Of a stretch of 64,000 nucleotides of DNA, positions 34,578-46,310 are shown piece by piece. The stretch covers positions 2,947,946-3,011,945 of the forward strand of contig OY997642.1 of the NCBI GenBank assembly GCA_963921795.1. Reading direction: 5' to 3'. The position numbers and the translations under genes are program-made. Within the stretch, counting starts at the first letter, position 1. Every line of letters begins with the position of its first letter. The notes under the pieces are model-generated. The model was given only the letters and a program-made list of their open reading frames with translations. It was not told where the DNA came from and did not search any database. The DNA comes from Nannobrachium achirus (lineage: Eukaryota > Chordata > Actinopteri > Myctophiformes > Myctophidae).

Positions 34578-35506
34578 AGGTGATACACCATGAAATGTCA
34601 CTTTTCCTATTTTAAAACCTTTTTTTGGGGTCCCACTAGCACCTTCTATCCTCACAAAGTCCCATTTCTGACCGTTGTGTCTTTCTCTGGTTATGGGAAG
34701 GTGGAGGTTAAAAGCATCCCACGGGTTCTCAAAACTGGCTGTCATGGGGCACGGTGGCGCAGTGGTTAGCGCTTCGCCTCACAGCTAGAAGGTCCTGGGT
34801 TCGATTCCCGCCGGGGGACGCTGTGGGCGCTGGCGGCGTGTTCCTCCTCCGCGTCATCAGCGCCCACACCCTAGGTGGGGTTGGCGATAGGGCCTTTCTG
34901 TGTGGAGTTTGCATGTTCTCCCCGTGTCCCCTAGGGTTGATACCCTCACAAAAACATGCACGTAATCCTGGTCTCAATAATGCCTCCCCCTGGTCAGCCG
35001 GGGCGCCTGATGGAGGGGAAAGGAACTGGTTGGAATAACGTGTTCCTTCCACGCGCTACGTCCAAACCAGGGAAATCTCCACTGTCAGGTGAAAAGAAGC
35101 AACTTGGACTCCTCATGCAGAGAAGGAAGCATGAGGTCAGTCCGTTGTCTCCCCAGGCATGGCAGAGGGAGAGCAGGGCCCAGGATTACATAGGCAATTA
35201 GCACTGGGTGAAAAAATGGGTTACAAAATTGTGGGATAAAAAATTATTATAAAAAAAAAAAAAAAAACTGGCTGTCCAGATTTGCTGCCGTCGATGACGT
35301 CATCGACGGCCGTGTTTGAAGAAAAAAAACATCTTTTTTCAGACCAAAGGTGGTACTGCAGCTGAAAATTCTCAGAGCCATTCAAAAATGAGAGAGGCTC
35401 TCTATTCAGCAAGGAGTGGTAATTTAGCCTCAAACCTTTTGAAAAACGTTTTTTGGGACATAAACAATATGACATAAATACTTTTTAAATGCATGGTGTA
35501 TCACCT
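34578..35506. mobile_element. TTAA-flanked MITE containing a SINE
   Basis: Inverted ends AGGTGATACACCATG and CATGGTGTATCACCT are flanked by TTAA (34574-34577, 35507-35510). A SINE (34744-35263) has inserted in it. The remaining MITE is about 400 bp and holds the palindrome CGTCGATGACGTCATCGACG (about 35289). Confidence 0.9.
34744..35263 (+). mobile_element. DANA-type tRNA-derived SINE, full-length
   Basis: The head has A box TGGCGCAGTGGTTAGCGC (34754-34771) and B box GGGTTCGATTCCC (34797-34809). The words TGTGTGGAGTTTGCATGTTC are typical of fish SINEs. Then comes a body shared with 18690 and 49816, and a poly-A tail. It is flanked by a 13-base target duplication AAAACTGGCTGTC (34731-34743 and 35264-35276). 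Confidence 0.92.
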
Positions 35507-35519
35507 TTAAAGAAGGATT

Positions 35520-35745
35520 AAGGATTTAACCTGGATTAACCAGCTAGCCTGATTAAAGTTAGCCATGGATCAGGGCTCAATCGGTTTCATGCAAGCGGAA
35601 TTTTCTTGGCAGATTAGCCTCGCCAGTTAGCTTGATTATTTTAAGCCAGTAGCCGGTTTCACAAATGTTATCCCACATTAGTTACCATGAAGACAATCTG
35701 GCGGTATGGCAGTGGCAGACGTTGAATAAACAACAGAGTGAACAC
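35520..35745. other. MITE-like fragment, no gene
   Basis: GGATTTAACCTGGATTAACC, TTAGCCTGA-type words and CCGGTTTCACAAATG resemble a common fish inverted-repeat element. Ends were not resolved. Confidence 0.35.
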
Positions 35746-35757
35746 ACCTGCTAAACA

Positions 35758-35966
35758 CACTATATCTACTGCATAGTACTGTGTTCTATTCGTCTGTCAT
35801 TCAATGTTATACGAGATACTTCAATGGTTTCCTATATGGAAATAAGCTTTTCTTCTTTTCTTTTCTAGGATCTCCTTTTAGTTGACCTTGTACCAGTGAA
35901 CTGTACCGTCATGAAACTGTACCTTTTTCTATACAAACTGACAATAAAGTCTTCAATCAAACAATT
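35758..35966 (+). mobile_element. LINE 3' end (CAAT-tailed family)
   Basis: 3' UTR of the same LINE as at 11274, ending ACAATAAAGTCTTCAATCAA. 5'-truncated. Confidence 0.85.
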
Positions 35967-36039
35967 ATCCCATCAATTGTTCAACGTGTTTGTTGTTTAC
36001 TTTTAGTGTATCATTGTTCTATTTGAATATAATGGTTAA

Positions 36040-36380
36040 AATATCATCTTAAGTAAAAGTATCAATAATGCACACTTCAAGTAAAAGTCAGGAATATAAA
36101 AAAGTACTTGAGAGTAAAAGTACAAAAGTATTGGTATCACAATTAATTTTAAGTAACGAATGCATTGTTATTTTGTTGTGCATTGTTGTATTGTTGTTGA
36201 TGTAGTGACATATTATCTTGCTTATTATATTGATGTATACCTGCTTATTGTAAGTCTGCTAAACACCTAAACTGTACTTGTAAATTACTCCTTATGCAGA
36301 ATGTCCCATTTCATGTGTAAATTGTACAAAAAAACTTTTGAAAATAGCTATTTTCAAATGGCCAAAATGTAGGGTTGAAG
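36040..36380. mobile_element. acttttactc-type MITE, copy lacking the palindrome
   Basis: Contains AGTAAAAGTACAAAAGTATT, CTTATGCAGAATG, then GAAAATAGCTATTTTC at 36340-36355 followed by AAATGGCCAAAATGTAGGG. The copy at 61735 has the same right flank but 47 extra bases between GAAAATAG and CTATTTTC. Confidence 0.75.
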
Positions 36381-36383
36381 TGG

Positions 36384-36386
<3 letters not shown>

Positions 36387-36433
<47 letters not shown>

Positions 36434-37075
36434 GAATTTATTAGAAGTTTGCAATAGAAAAAAGTACAGTTTCATGACAGTACAAATCACTGGTACAAGG
36501 TCAACTAAAAGGAGATCCTAGAAAGCAGAGTCTTATTAACACAGGAACCACACTTTAAGTATCTCATAAAACATTGAAAGACAGACTGATAGAACATACT
36601 TTATCTAGGATAATATCAGTTTCAAAAGCAGAAAAAGCAAAGCATCAAAATACAAAGGGAGAAAAAAAGGGGGGGGGGCATGGGGGCTTAGTCTATTTAC
36701 AAGTCACGGGTAGCAGCTGTCTGAAGGTGACTTTTCATACCAATTTTGAAGGAGGCTAGGGATTTGCTCTCCTTTAAGGCTTGTGGAAGGGCGTTCCACA
36801 TGTTGATGGTGTAGCAGGAGAACGAGTTAGAGCCTTGTTTAGTGTTAAATCTACGTTGATGATGATTAGTGGAGCTGCCTCTGATGTTGTGATCGTGAAC
36901 ATCCTTGACCTTTAGGAAGTATTTAGTCAGGTACATGGGTATCTTGGAGGTGTAGTGTATCTTGTACACCAGGCCCATTGCAAGATGCTGTACTCTGTCA
37001 GCTACTTTGAGCCACCCCACGCTTTCGTGGTGATGATCGGTAAGGTGGGCCCAAGGAGGAAGACCAAACACGACC
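36387..37075 (-). mobile_element. LINE fragment: end of reverse transcriptase ORF and 3' UTR
   Basis: The minus-strand frame 37071-36697 (124 aa) reads like the C-terminal end of a non-LTR retrotransposon polymerase (VGWLKVADRVQHLAMGLVYK, KVKDVHDHNIRGSS, SFKIGMKSHL). A 3' UTR and a (CAAT)n tail follow (36387-36432 as GATT on +). It is 5'-truncated, so no intact polymerase. Confidence 0.85.
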
Positions 37076-37128
37076 CTAATTAGTTAGTATGTGTTGTAAT
37101 AATCAAACACTAAAGTAACTCAAATTAA

Positions 37129-37745
37129 AGGGATATTACACTTTCAAAGTCATTTTATCGTCTAATCAGGCTTTTATGAACACCCTGAACAGTTTTTAAT
37201 TTGCTTGATTCAATATTTAGATATTTGATGTAAATGTTACCAGGCCCGACACGCCCAGGCCCTCTCCACATACACACCCATTGTAACTTCAAACTCCATT
37301 TTAACCATGATAGATTCATTAAAAACACCTGTTGTTTTTTCTGTTGACTCATACTACCCTCCTAATACGTGAGCAGGCCGTGTTTTTTCGATAACTTTTT
37401 TCATTAATTTTTAATAATTATTTGGGAAAATGAAAAATATTTAATACAAAAATGGATTATTAAAAATAAATGAAAAAAGTTATCGAAAAAACACGGCCTG
37501 CTCACGTATTAGGAGGGTAGTTTGAGTCACCAGAAAAAATAATGGTTGTTTTTAATGAATTTATCACGGTTAAAATGGAGTTTGAAGTTACAATGGGTGT
37601 GTATGTGGAGAGGGCCTGGGCGTGTTGGAGCTGGTAACATTTACATCAAATATCTAAATATTGAATGAAGCAAATTAAAAACTGTTCAGGGTGTTCATAA
37701 AAGCCTGATTAGACGATAAAATGACTTTGAAAGTGTAATATCCCT
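37129..37745. mobile_element. 617-bp near-perfect palindromic MITE, TTAA-flanked
   Basis: The two ~300-base halves are inverted copies: AGGGATATTACACTTTC at the left and GAAAGTGTAATATCCCT at the right, flanked by TTAA (37125-37128 and 37746-37749). The middle is GTGAGCAGGCCGTG ... CACGGCCTGCTCAC around about 37437. Related copies: 53821-54211 and 50856-50975. Confidence 0.92.
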
Positions 37746-37798
37746 TTAACTAAAGTTTTCAAAACATTGTAGGCTAGTGGAGTAGAAGTAAAAGTATT

Positions 37799-37998
37799 NN
37801 NNNNNNNNNNNNNNNNNNNNNNNNNNNNNNNNNNNNNNNNNNNNNNNNNNNNNNNNNNNNNNNNNNNNNNNNNNNNNNNNNNNNNNNNNNNNNNNNNNNN
37901 NNNNNNNNNNNNNNNNNNNNNNNNNNNNNNNNNNNNNNNNNNNNNNNNNNNNNNNNNNNNNNNNNNNNNNNNNNNNNNNNNNNNNNNNNNNNNNNNNN
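37799..37998. other. Assembly gap (200 N)
   Basis: Exactly 200 N, the usual size for a gap of unknown length. A GA-rich microsatellite (37999-38093) adjoins it. Sequence just 3' of the CALHM pseudogene is missing here. Confidence 0.99.
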
Positions 37999-38043
37999 GA
38001 CAGAGAGAGAGAGAGACAGAGAGAGACAGAGAGAGAGAGAGAC

Positions 38044-38095
<52 letters not shown>

Positions 38096-38525
38096 ACAGA
38101 CAGTAGTGTCCAGTAGAAGTCAGCTCTTGTTCCACATCACCCACCTTGCCAGGCTGAACTGTTGCCACATCTCCACCAGGGGTCCCTAGTGAGGAAGTGA
38201 TAGGGAAATAAATGTCATTTTGTGGGTGAAGAATTCAAAGGTGCATAAAAAGAGATCAAAACGCTGCTACAGTCCAGAGGGAAGACGTTCAGGGTTTCAC
38301 ACGGACACAGTGCTTACAGAAACAGCGTTAAACGGTGGTTTTTGTCTGCAGGGTGAGAGTTAAGACCTGGCATAAAACTATAAACATTGTGTTGATGTCT
38401 GCGGCCCAGAAAGTCTGAGTGATAAGATGAGTTTGAGATCTGCAGAACAGAGCCTAAAGACCACCACTAAACAATTGGAAAGGGGAGGGGGGATTGAACT
38501 ATCTCTACATGACTGTAGAGATAGG

Positions 38526-39081
38526 CAGGGACGTGCTGGGCCCCTGATTTCATCCCAGGAAAAAGAGTTGTAGAGGCCCTCATTGCGCGCTATAGAGAGA
38601 GATCTCTCTCTATAGCGCTGCTGCTACTCAAAGATTTGCCATTTCAGATCATGACAAGTGACAAGCCAGTGGGCCAATCACATGAGTTATATTTCGTCAT
38701 TGTCGGGTGGAAACCTTGTATGTCCAAAACCGTTTGTTTTGTATTTATCATTTTAAAAATTATTTAAACTAGTGAAAACAGCCGATCTACAAGCACACAA
38801 CGCCTCGCAGCGCGAGGCGTTGTGTGCTTGTAGATATGCTGTTTTAACTACCTTTGTGCGACTGCCTTGTATGATGAAGCTGGGCTTTGCTTTGCGACAA
38901 AATGTACAAATTTGAAACTTGGAGATACAAGGTTTCTGCCCGACAGTGACGATTTACTTTGTTGGCCGCCCAGCCCCAAAATGGACCGAAGGCCGACATT
39001 TCATTTTTATTTTTTTCTTAATGGCTAGCCTGGCCTGGCCGGGAATGAACCGGCCTTTTCCCAATGGCCAGCACGTCCCTG
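38526..39081. mobile_element. hAT-type MITE with 8-bp target duplication
   Basis: Ends CAGGGACGTGCTGG and CCAGCACGTCCCTG, flanked by GAGATAGG on both sides (38518-38525 and 39082-39089). The 8-bp duplication and CAGGG ends are typical of hAT. Inside are the palindrome AGAGAGAGATCTCTCTCT within CGCTATAG (about 38588-38619) and the TCTACAAGC palindrome (38775-38845). It lies in intron 3 of the pseudogene, so the insertion is not shared with the intact gene. Confidence 0.93.
38775..38845. repeat. TCTACAAGC-type palindrome (best-preserved)
   Basis: A perfect ~24-bp stem, GATCTACAAGCACACAACGC with its complement, around a 3-base loop. The ACACAAC/GTTGTGT arms differ from the CTCACAAC/GTTGTGAG of other copies by paired changes. 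Confidence 0.9.
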
Positions 39082-39089
39082 GAGATAGG

Positions 39090-39640
39090 CCTACTGTCTA
39101 CTGATTTACGTGATATTTGGACAAAATCAGTAGGAGTACTGGCCAAAAGTTTGTCTTGCAAAAATGGACTCCTGGTGCTAGAACAGGCCCATGTGAAAAA
39201 ATGGCGAACGGCGCCGGGAGGATTAGCTGGTAACAGACAGACAGACGCGTGCGCGCACGCACATACACACACACAAACACACACACACGCACGCACACAC
39301 ACACAATTTCACCAAAATTGCAGGCTATGTTCAAGATTTGAGACATTTTGTTCAATACAGACCAATTCTGCAAACTTTGGAAGCCAATCTTACCCAATCA
39401 GGATGGAATATGGAAAATCGGACAGATCCATGTCTCCAGATTGGGCGTACGTTTTTGCGAATTACGTCGCAATGGTAACGCGGATCGGAAAGAAAAGTAA
39501 CAGCACCCCATTCCCAGCCGAGCCGCACGTTTTGATGTGGGGGTGGCATAATTTGTGCGGCAGTTATTACGTGCCAAAATGTGTGGGATCATTAAGTAAC
39601 TAACTAACTAAGTTTTGACATTGCATGGCAGGCACACTTA
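39090..39640. repeat. Helitron-like body fragments with CA/CG microsatellite
   Basis: Words such as TGATTTACGTGATATTTGG, CAGTAGGAGTACTGGCC and GACAGACAGACGC match the bodies at 15830-16440. 39480-39590 is a decayed inverse-like match to 10600-10680 (CAGCCGAGCCGCAC). No gene. Confidence 0.5.
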
Positions 39641-39757
39641 ATGAATAAAAGAACAGACCTTTTTGCTTCTTGCGCAAGATGACTTCATAGACGTCCAGGG
39701 GAATTATTATATCATCCTGTACAAATAAAATGAAAAAACTGTGAAGATATCAGTCCA

Positions 39758-39873
<116 letters not shown>

Positions 39874-40168
39874 TAAAATGTCAAATGACCCCAACAGAGA
39901 ATGCAGTTCTCCTAAAAATAACAATATAAATAGGTATCTACCTTGGTCGTTTGGCAGCAGCAGCAACAGAAAAGTTTCTTCATTATATGCATAAAGAATG
40001 CTACACAGATGAATATCAGAGGGATTATGGCGAAACCTGGAACACAAAACACACAGTTAATCAGTGGTATTCTATTCTGTACTATAGTAAATATGAGGGG
40101 GAAAAAACTATTTAACGTCAGAACTTAATGAAATTACAAGTTAAGCAAACAGCATCAGCATTGCAATA

Positions 40169-40342
40169 GTGTGTGCCAGCGGCTACGTCATTGTAGTCCT
40201 TAGCGGCCATTTCTTGGGTAAAAACACAGGTGTTTCAATTGTTTGATTGCATAGAACTAATGCTATATTCTAATCAGAACACCTGTGTAAGGCTGTGTTT
40301 ACCCAAGAAATGGCCGCTCTTAGAACTACATTTGGCACACCC
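40169..40342. mobile_element. 174-bp TA-flanked MITE in pseudogene intron 1
   Basis: Inverted ends GTGTGCCA and TGGCACAC, with inner arms GGCCATTTCTTGGGTAAA / TTTACCCAAGAAATGGCC and ACACAGGTGTT/AACACCTGTGT. The intact gene's intron 1 (about 14585) lacks it, giving an empty site. Confidence 0.8.
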
Positions 40343-41274
40343 TATAAGCATTTTAATAGTGTGGTTCTCACCTGATTTCTTGGTACAAGTTAAAAAAAAA
40401 AAGCCAGACATTTTTATAGCAAAGCAAAGTGTGAGTGTGGAATGGATGTGTGTCCTGGCTCTGTGCATTGTGTAGCAGCATGTGATCCTCCTCCTTATCT
40501 CAACTTAAATGGACAGCTGCCACGCATCACAGCAAAAGCGTGCACATATTTCTTTTTTTAACACAGGTTGAAAATAAATAAATAAAACATTGTTTGTCCA
40601 CGTTAGTAGGGTCCGGGGGTCGCAAGTCGCAAGTCCAATTGTGAGTATTTTGCGGCTTGAAAAGGTTGAGACCTCTGTTCTAATGGGATGGAGATCATTC
40701 ATCCCCTGACTCTAAAACAGTTACAGTATTAGGACAATATTGAACTCACCTGAGATTTAGAGTAGTAAAGATGTGTACTCTTACGATACCAATGAGCTTC
40801 CCACTCCTGCTCCAGGCGCGCCTTCTCTAGCATTGTTGTGTTCAGTCCAAAATAATCTATCTCAGGCTCACACCCTCTCAGTGGAGCTGCATTTTTCAGA
40901 ATCACATATCTACCACGCCAATATGTCTCGGCACAAGCATAGTACCGGCCGTCGAGGAGCAATAAAAACATCCAAACACAGGAGGGGACCAGAGCAAGAG
41001 AGGAACGTTTTACACGTCTGCCGCTTAATGCTGCACTCTCTGAAGTCTTGATCATCAGCATCAGGAAAAAGGCGATGACGGCAGGTAGAATGACGAAGAG
41101 ACCTTGCGATCAGCTTGTTGATGCCCCAAGGTTCACATGGACACTCAAAGTGCATATCTGCAACCCTCTCTAGTCCCAACATGATGAAGCTGACAGACAC
41201 GTTTGACACCATAGGACTGTCAGCCACTACTTTTTTTAACTCCGTAACCCATTTGATCCTGATACTGATGCCAT

Positions 41275-41451
41275 AGTGACTGAAATGCAACAAGTGTCTC
41301 TCCTCCACTGTCAGTGGTATTTAGCAGGAGGGTGTGTCCTCTGTTGTGACATACTCTCAGCTGATTGGTTCATGAGGGGTGTGAGGTGGGGCGTAGGTTT
41401 CAAACTGACAAACTGGAGGGAGGGAAGTTGTACTGAGAGCAGAGAGCAGTG
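41275..41451 (-). promoter_or_regulatory. Promoter of the CALHM pseudogene
   Basis: An inverted, high-identity match to 13846-14007, keeping the CCAAT box (CTGATTGGTT at 41361) and the TATA-like box (TATTTA at 41318-41323). The promoter looks better kept than the coding exon. Confidence 0.6.
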
Positions 41452-41602
41452 CTGTAAAGTAACTAAGTACATTTACTCAAGTACTGTACAATTTTACTTT
41501 TTACTCTGAGAGATTTCCCAATTTTCAATACTTTTACTTCTACTCCATTACACTTATTTGACCACTTAAGTTACTATTTACTTAGTAAATTATTATTATT
41601 AG
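41452..41602. mobile_element. acttttactc-type MITE, interrupted
   Basis: CTGTAAAGTAACTAAGTACA, TTTACTCAAGTACTGTAC and TCTACTCCATTACAC, then an ATTATTATTATT run where the next element begins. The continuation probably resumes at about 47385. Confidence 0.7.
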
Positions 41603-43125
41603 TGGCCAAGGCCACGAAGTGGCAAATGGCCACTCATTGATATTGGACTTCATCATCATAACTATTATTATTATTCTTCCGCCACTTTTTCTCTAGCGGC
41701 TAGACCGTGCAGTCGCTTTTTAGGAAACTCGGCAGTATGGCAGAGGACTATGCCAAACGGCTAAAAACGCGAAGCTCGCAACAATCGGCCAAGGGTGGCG
41801 CTGTAGGAAGCCTTCGAAAGTGCAAACTTTGAACAGATATAGCTCATTCTGTGTTTGAGGTACAGCAATGAAACCTGTATACACTTATGCGTCTCCTCAT
41901 GCCGAACAACTTTTATGCTCTGACTTTTGACCTCTGACCTTTACTTCTCCCACAATTTTGAATTATATGAAAAACAGTCAAAATCTATCTCCTCCTGGAT
42001 TTTCGCGTAACGTGCGCAAAACTTTTTTTACATGAACTTTGGACCAATGCGGTCATCGCACAGCGGCCGGATTTTCTTTAAAGCTGAAACATTATTTTTT
42101 AATAATTCACTGTAGAATGCAGTTTCATGCAAATTATTCTTCTGCTCTAAATCATACATGCAAAGTGACACGTTCATGGCAGTATAGCAGAGGACTATGC
42201 CAAACGGCTAAAACGCGAAGCTCGCAACAATCGGCCAAAGGGTGGCGCTGTAGGAAGCCTTCGAAAGTGCAAACTTTGAACTGGTGTAGCTCATGCCCTG
42301 TTTCAGGTACAGCAATGAAACCTGTATACACTTATGCATCTCCTCATTGCCGAACAACCTTTACGCTCTGACTTTTGACCTCTGACCTTTAACCTCTCCC
42401 ACAATTTTGAATTATATGAAAAACAGTCAAAATCTATCTCCTCCTGGGATTTTCGCGTAACGTGCGCGAAACTTTTTTTACATGAACTTTGGACCAACAC
42501 GGTCATCGCACAGCGGCCGGATTTTCTTTAAAGCGAAACATTATTTTTTAATAATTCACTGTATAATGCAGTTTCATGCAAATTATTCTTCTGCCTCTAA
42601 ATCATACATGCAAAGTGACACGTTCATGGCATTTGGCAAATATGTAGAGGGTTAGTCCAAATATCACTGAAAGCAATCTTACTCCAATTGGCAAAGGGGG
42701 GCGCTATACGAAGCGTTTGAAAACTCAACTTTAAAAGGGCATAAGTCATGCCTCGTTTCGTTTGAAGACATGCAACTTGCTTACACGCGTGCCTTGACTC
42801 AAGCGGAAGACATCTGTGTCTTTGTTAAGTAAGCTCCGCCCTTAGATTTTCCGCCATTTTGAGCAGTTCGTAAAAACACTTAAACCCGCTTTTATTCCGG
42901 AACTTTCGCGTCACGTGCACGGAACTTTTTTTACATGAACTTTGGACCAATATCTAAAGATCTGTCAGATCGGATTTTTTTTTCAAATTGAAACATGCTT
43001 TTTTAAATAATTCAATCAAACATTGCAAGTTTTATGCAAATTATTCTTCTGCCTCTAAAACATACGTGCAAAGTCACATTTTCATGATGAAATACTGTAG
43101 AGGGTAAGTCCAAATATCACTGAAA
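41603..43125 (+). mobile_element. Helitron-like unit related to the 2.8-10.5 kb array
   Basis: It begins with the hairpin GTGGCCAAGGCCAC and shares the array body (GCGCTGTAGGAAGCCTTCGA, TTATGCAAATTATTCTTCTG, TAAGTAAGCTCCGCCC). An internal duplication repeats 41750-42160 at 42185-42600. No 3' end is present here. Confidence 0.65.
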
Positions 43126-43213
43126 CCAAAAAGAATCATATTTGAACTGGGGACCCCCCACCCTGACGTGAGTAGGGGTTTCCCATGATCTGGGCCTTAG
43201 GCTAGATGCAGAA

Positions 43214-43673
43214 TAGAGCCGGGACGTTCGCGAACGAATCGAATCTTTTGAACGGCTCTTTGAAGTGAACGATGTTCAATTTGGGGGGGAGACCCCCTCC
43301 CCCCAATTCAACATCTCCTTGCTACTCCACTGAGTACTGACTGAGTACAGTGAGTGAATGAGAGAGAGAGAACAAGTGGTAGGAGCGAGTTCATTGTTGC
43401 CTGCTTGTTTTTTTTAGGTGTTTTATGAATAACAAAAGTCAAGGTAGCTTAATTTACACACACATTTTATGAAAAGGGTAAATACTAAATTGTGATCTCA
43501 ACTGTCAGCAGAGGAATGTGGTGCCACCTTGTGGATTCATGTTTAAACAAATTCTTCTTAAAAATAGTATAAATATACAAGGAGCCAAATGAGCCAGTCT
43601 TTTGAACGGCTCTTTTTAGTGAGCCAGATCGATGGTACTGTCTCACTTCAAAGAGCCATAAATCCCACCTCTA
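43214..43673. mobile_element. hAT-type MITE, TAGAG ends, 8-bp target duplication
   Basis: Ends TAGAGCCGGGA and TCCCACCTCTA, flanked by ATGCAGAA on both sides (43206-43213, 43674-43681). Internal words TTTTGAACGGCTCTTT are repeated. No coding capacity. Confidence 0.88.
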
Positions 43674-43681
43674 ATGCAGAA

Positions 43682-44985
43682 TAGACCCAAAAACAGCTGC
43701 CCAGCAATTTGCAATCAAACCACACCCAGTATAAAGTCAGTCTTTCTGCAGTAACTTGCACATTGTGGTCCACAACACTGGAGGTGTTACAGGCAGCAGG
43801 TATACTGTATCCAGTCCAGGTTTTTTGGCTAGGAACTGAAACTGAATGATGGCAAGCCAGCCCTGTACAATCCCTGTATGATCCCAGTCCTGTTTCAACT
43901 ATGGTCATGGGTAGGAAACTCAGCGGCAGCAACTCATACACAAAACATTCCCCCCAGTTCTCTCAATCCCAATCTACACTTTGCCCTATGAACATTGAAA
44001 CACTCTGACTGACTTGACTACCAAGAACTTTTGACCGGACTGATATTTGGGAATCAAATGTGAATATCAACTGTATGCATTCATGCTTTATTTTCCTTTT
44101 TCAATATAATCTCTCGCAATACAGTTTGGTCTCTTGAGTTTTATTTAATGTTGTCATCAATGTAATTCCTCCAACCAACACCTTCTGCAACAACAGGTGT
44201 AGCATATGCTTTGGAAGTATAAATTGCTAGTGGACCAAACTACAAGCCAATGCATTTTAATGTTTATGCCTGCCAGTTTATTGAATGATTGGGGTGGTGG
44301 TTATAATGGGTGTGGCCCACTTCTCCTGGGTCTCTCCTGGACAGCTGTGGGCTGTTTCTCGAGTAATAGGAACATGCCAAGTGCTGTGAAGGAGAAGGGG
44401 TTTCAGAGTAATTTGTTTATTTAAATTGTTAATGAGTTTCCACCCAAATTATATTTGTTTAATAGTAACGCATCTTTTTTGTGACATGTATGTGTTTAGC
44501 TGTAAAATTGAAAAAACAATAAAAATAATGTAATAATAATGCATCTTTAGTGTATAGGTTAATTTTAGGCAATGGGTTATTTTGGAAGTATTTAAGTATT
44601 GTTGCTAATTGGGGCTCTGTCCTGTGGTACAGTCCACTTCTATTAAGGAGGCCACAGGGACAGACAAGGTAGTTAGTTGGACCTGCACTGAAGTGAGTTA
44701 TGGAAGAAAAAAAAAGTATTTGGCTGCAGACCCCATCTCAAAATATTTTGTTCCAGGGATCCCAAAAGTAAATAGGCCTATTTGTGTTAAAATATTCACT
44801 CTAGATGCCGAATAGATACACGAAGCTCAGATCCGTTGACAAATGAAAACTTCAACTTTTTTCAATAAAAACAATTTAAGTTTAGTTTAATTTAAGTCTG
44901 ACTCTGCTAGCCACTTACAGAAAAAAAAAATAATGCTGCTATAATATTTTGCAATTGCAAATCTTTGTGTAAATAAACTGAAATT
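43682..44985. other. No recognised gene
   Basis: Mostly unique, AT-rich sequence. Frames of 97, 72 and 68 codons show no family motif. I see no promoter or RNA gene. Confidence 0.45.
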
Positions 44986-45039
44986 CATACTATTGCATGA
45001 CTATTTCTTTATCATGTTTCACAAGCATCTGGGTCTACA

Positions 45040-45250
45040 ATGCCAGTGGTGTAAAAGTAACTGAGTACATTTACTCAAATACTATCCTTAGTATAATGTT
45101 GAGGTATTTTATACTTCACTTGTATACTCTTACTTCTAGGCTACTCCACTAAATGCTCATGCGTTGCATTGCATTGAGAGCTTGTAGATCTGCTATTTTC
45201 AAAAAATTTCAAGTTGATGCCAATACCTTTGTACTTTTATTCAGTATTTA
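45040..45250. mobile_element. acttttactc-type MITE with half a palindrome
   Basis: GTGTAAAAGTAACTGAGTAC, ACTTCTAGGCTACTCCAC, then the right arm GAGAGCTTGTAGATCTGC and TATTTTC (45175-45203). The left arm of the palindrome is missing. Confidence 0.65.
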
Positions 45251-46030
45251 TCTCTATATATTCATGTTATTCCTGGCACCGCCCCCGTTATCCTGTACAT
45301 ATCCTGAAAGAGGCGGAGGCTGAAAAAGCTGTCCTGAAAAACATCATTTGGTTTCCTGTTGTCCTTGCATTAAAGTGTCAGTAGTTGGCGTTCTGGGCTC
45401 TGAATGTACCTGGGTTGCCATGTCTGCTTATAGTAAGCAATTTGTGTCTCTATACTATAGATACTATAGTTGCTTATTGGGCATTCTAATATTTTTAAAC
45501 CAGTGTGTGAAGTTGGCTGATGGCCTAGGCTCTAAAGAACGGCTTAAGAGGGGTGTTTTAAGATTTTCATTTATCCAGCCTCCTCCATACAATTTTGTAG
45601 CCTACAATGAAACCCAAAATTCAAAAATAGCAAAAATAAACTTGACAAAAATAGAACTCAGGAACAAAAGGCAAAACTCAAGATAAAGGAAAAATAATAA
45701 ACACAGCCCATGGATAGGGCCTTGCAGCTCTCTCGCTGTGTGGCGTGCGTGCATGCGTGTGCGTGCAATATCTTTAAGCAGAGTGCATATGTCTATAGGG
45801 CACAGGCGGCTAGACCGAGCCTCCAATATGGCCTCCAATATGGGGTCACGTGCACAAGAAAATATGATCACTCGAAAATTTCAGAAATACTCAGATTACA
45901 TTTACTCAGATTGATTTCACCCCAAGCCTCCAAAATATGAAGAAAAAGAAAATCAATAAAATCAAGGCACTCAGCCTACATAGAACTTTTTTTTCCTTTT
46001 TTTTTAAAACAAACATGGTTAACAGATCCT
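45251..46030. other. No recognised gene
   Basis: AT-rich sequence. Frames of 112, 89 and 76 codons are unsupported. GGCCTCCAATAT is tandemly doubled at 45828. Confidence 0.4.
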
Positions 46031-46035
46031 GTGGC

Positions 46036-46115
46036 TGTCTAGTGTAGTGGTCAGGGCATGTGCCTTTCATGCAGAAGGACATTGGATCGAATCCCGCTTG
46101 GGGTTGATATAAGCT
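46036..46115 (+). mobile_element. tRNA-like SINE head
   Basis: A-box-like AGTGTAGTGGTCAGGGC and B-box-like GGATCGAATCCC at tRNA-like spacing, with no recognised body. Could be a decayed SINE or tRNA pseudogene. Confidence 0.5.
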
Positions 46116-46310
46116 TAAAATCATGACATTTGGTAGACTTTACAGTTTGGATCCTTGAACAATGTCTGATATGGAGCCTTCCCAATAATAATAATATCCG
46201 CCATTACTAAATAATGTAGTTTGCATCATAACTCCTGAACCAAGCATTATAATACAAACTGTGATGTCTACACCTATGTTGTGATGACCAAGGATTGCAA
46301 TGATATCATG

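Noticed and set aside
36697..37071. Functional reverse transcriptase
   Set aside because: Only the C-terminal end of a LINE polymerase remains; catalytic domains are absent.
40729..41308. Second functional CALHM gene on the minus strand
   Set aside because: At least four indels in exon 1 and a lost base at the exon 2 acceptor break the frame. I call it a pseudogene, allowing for assembly error.
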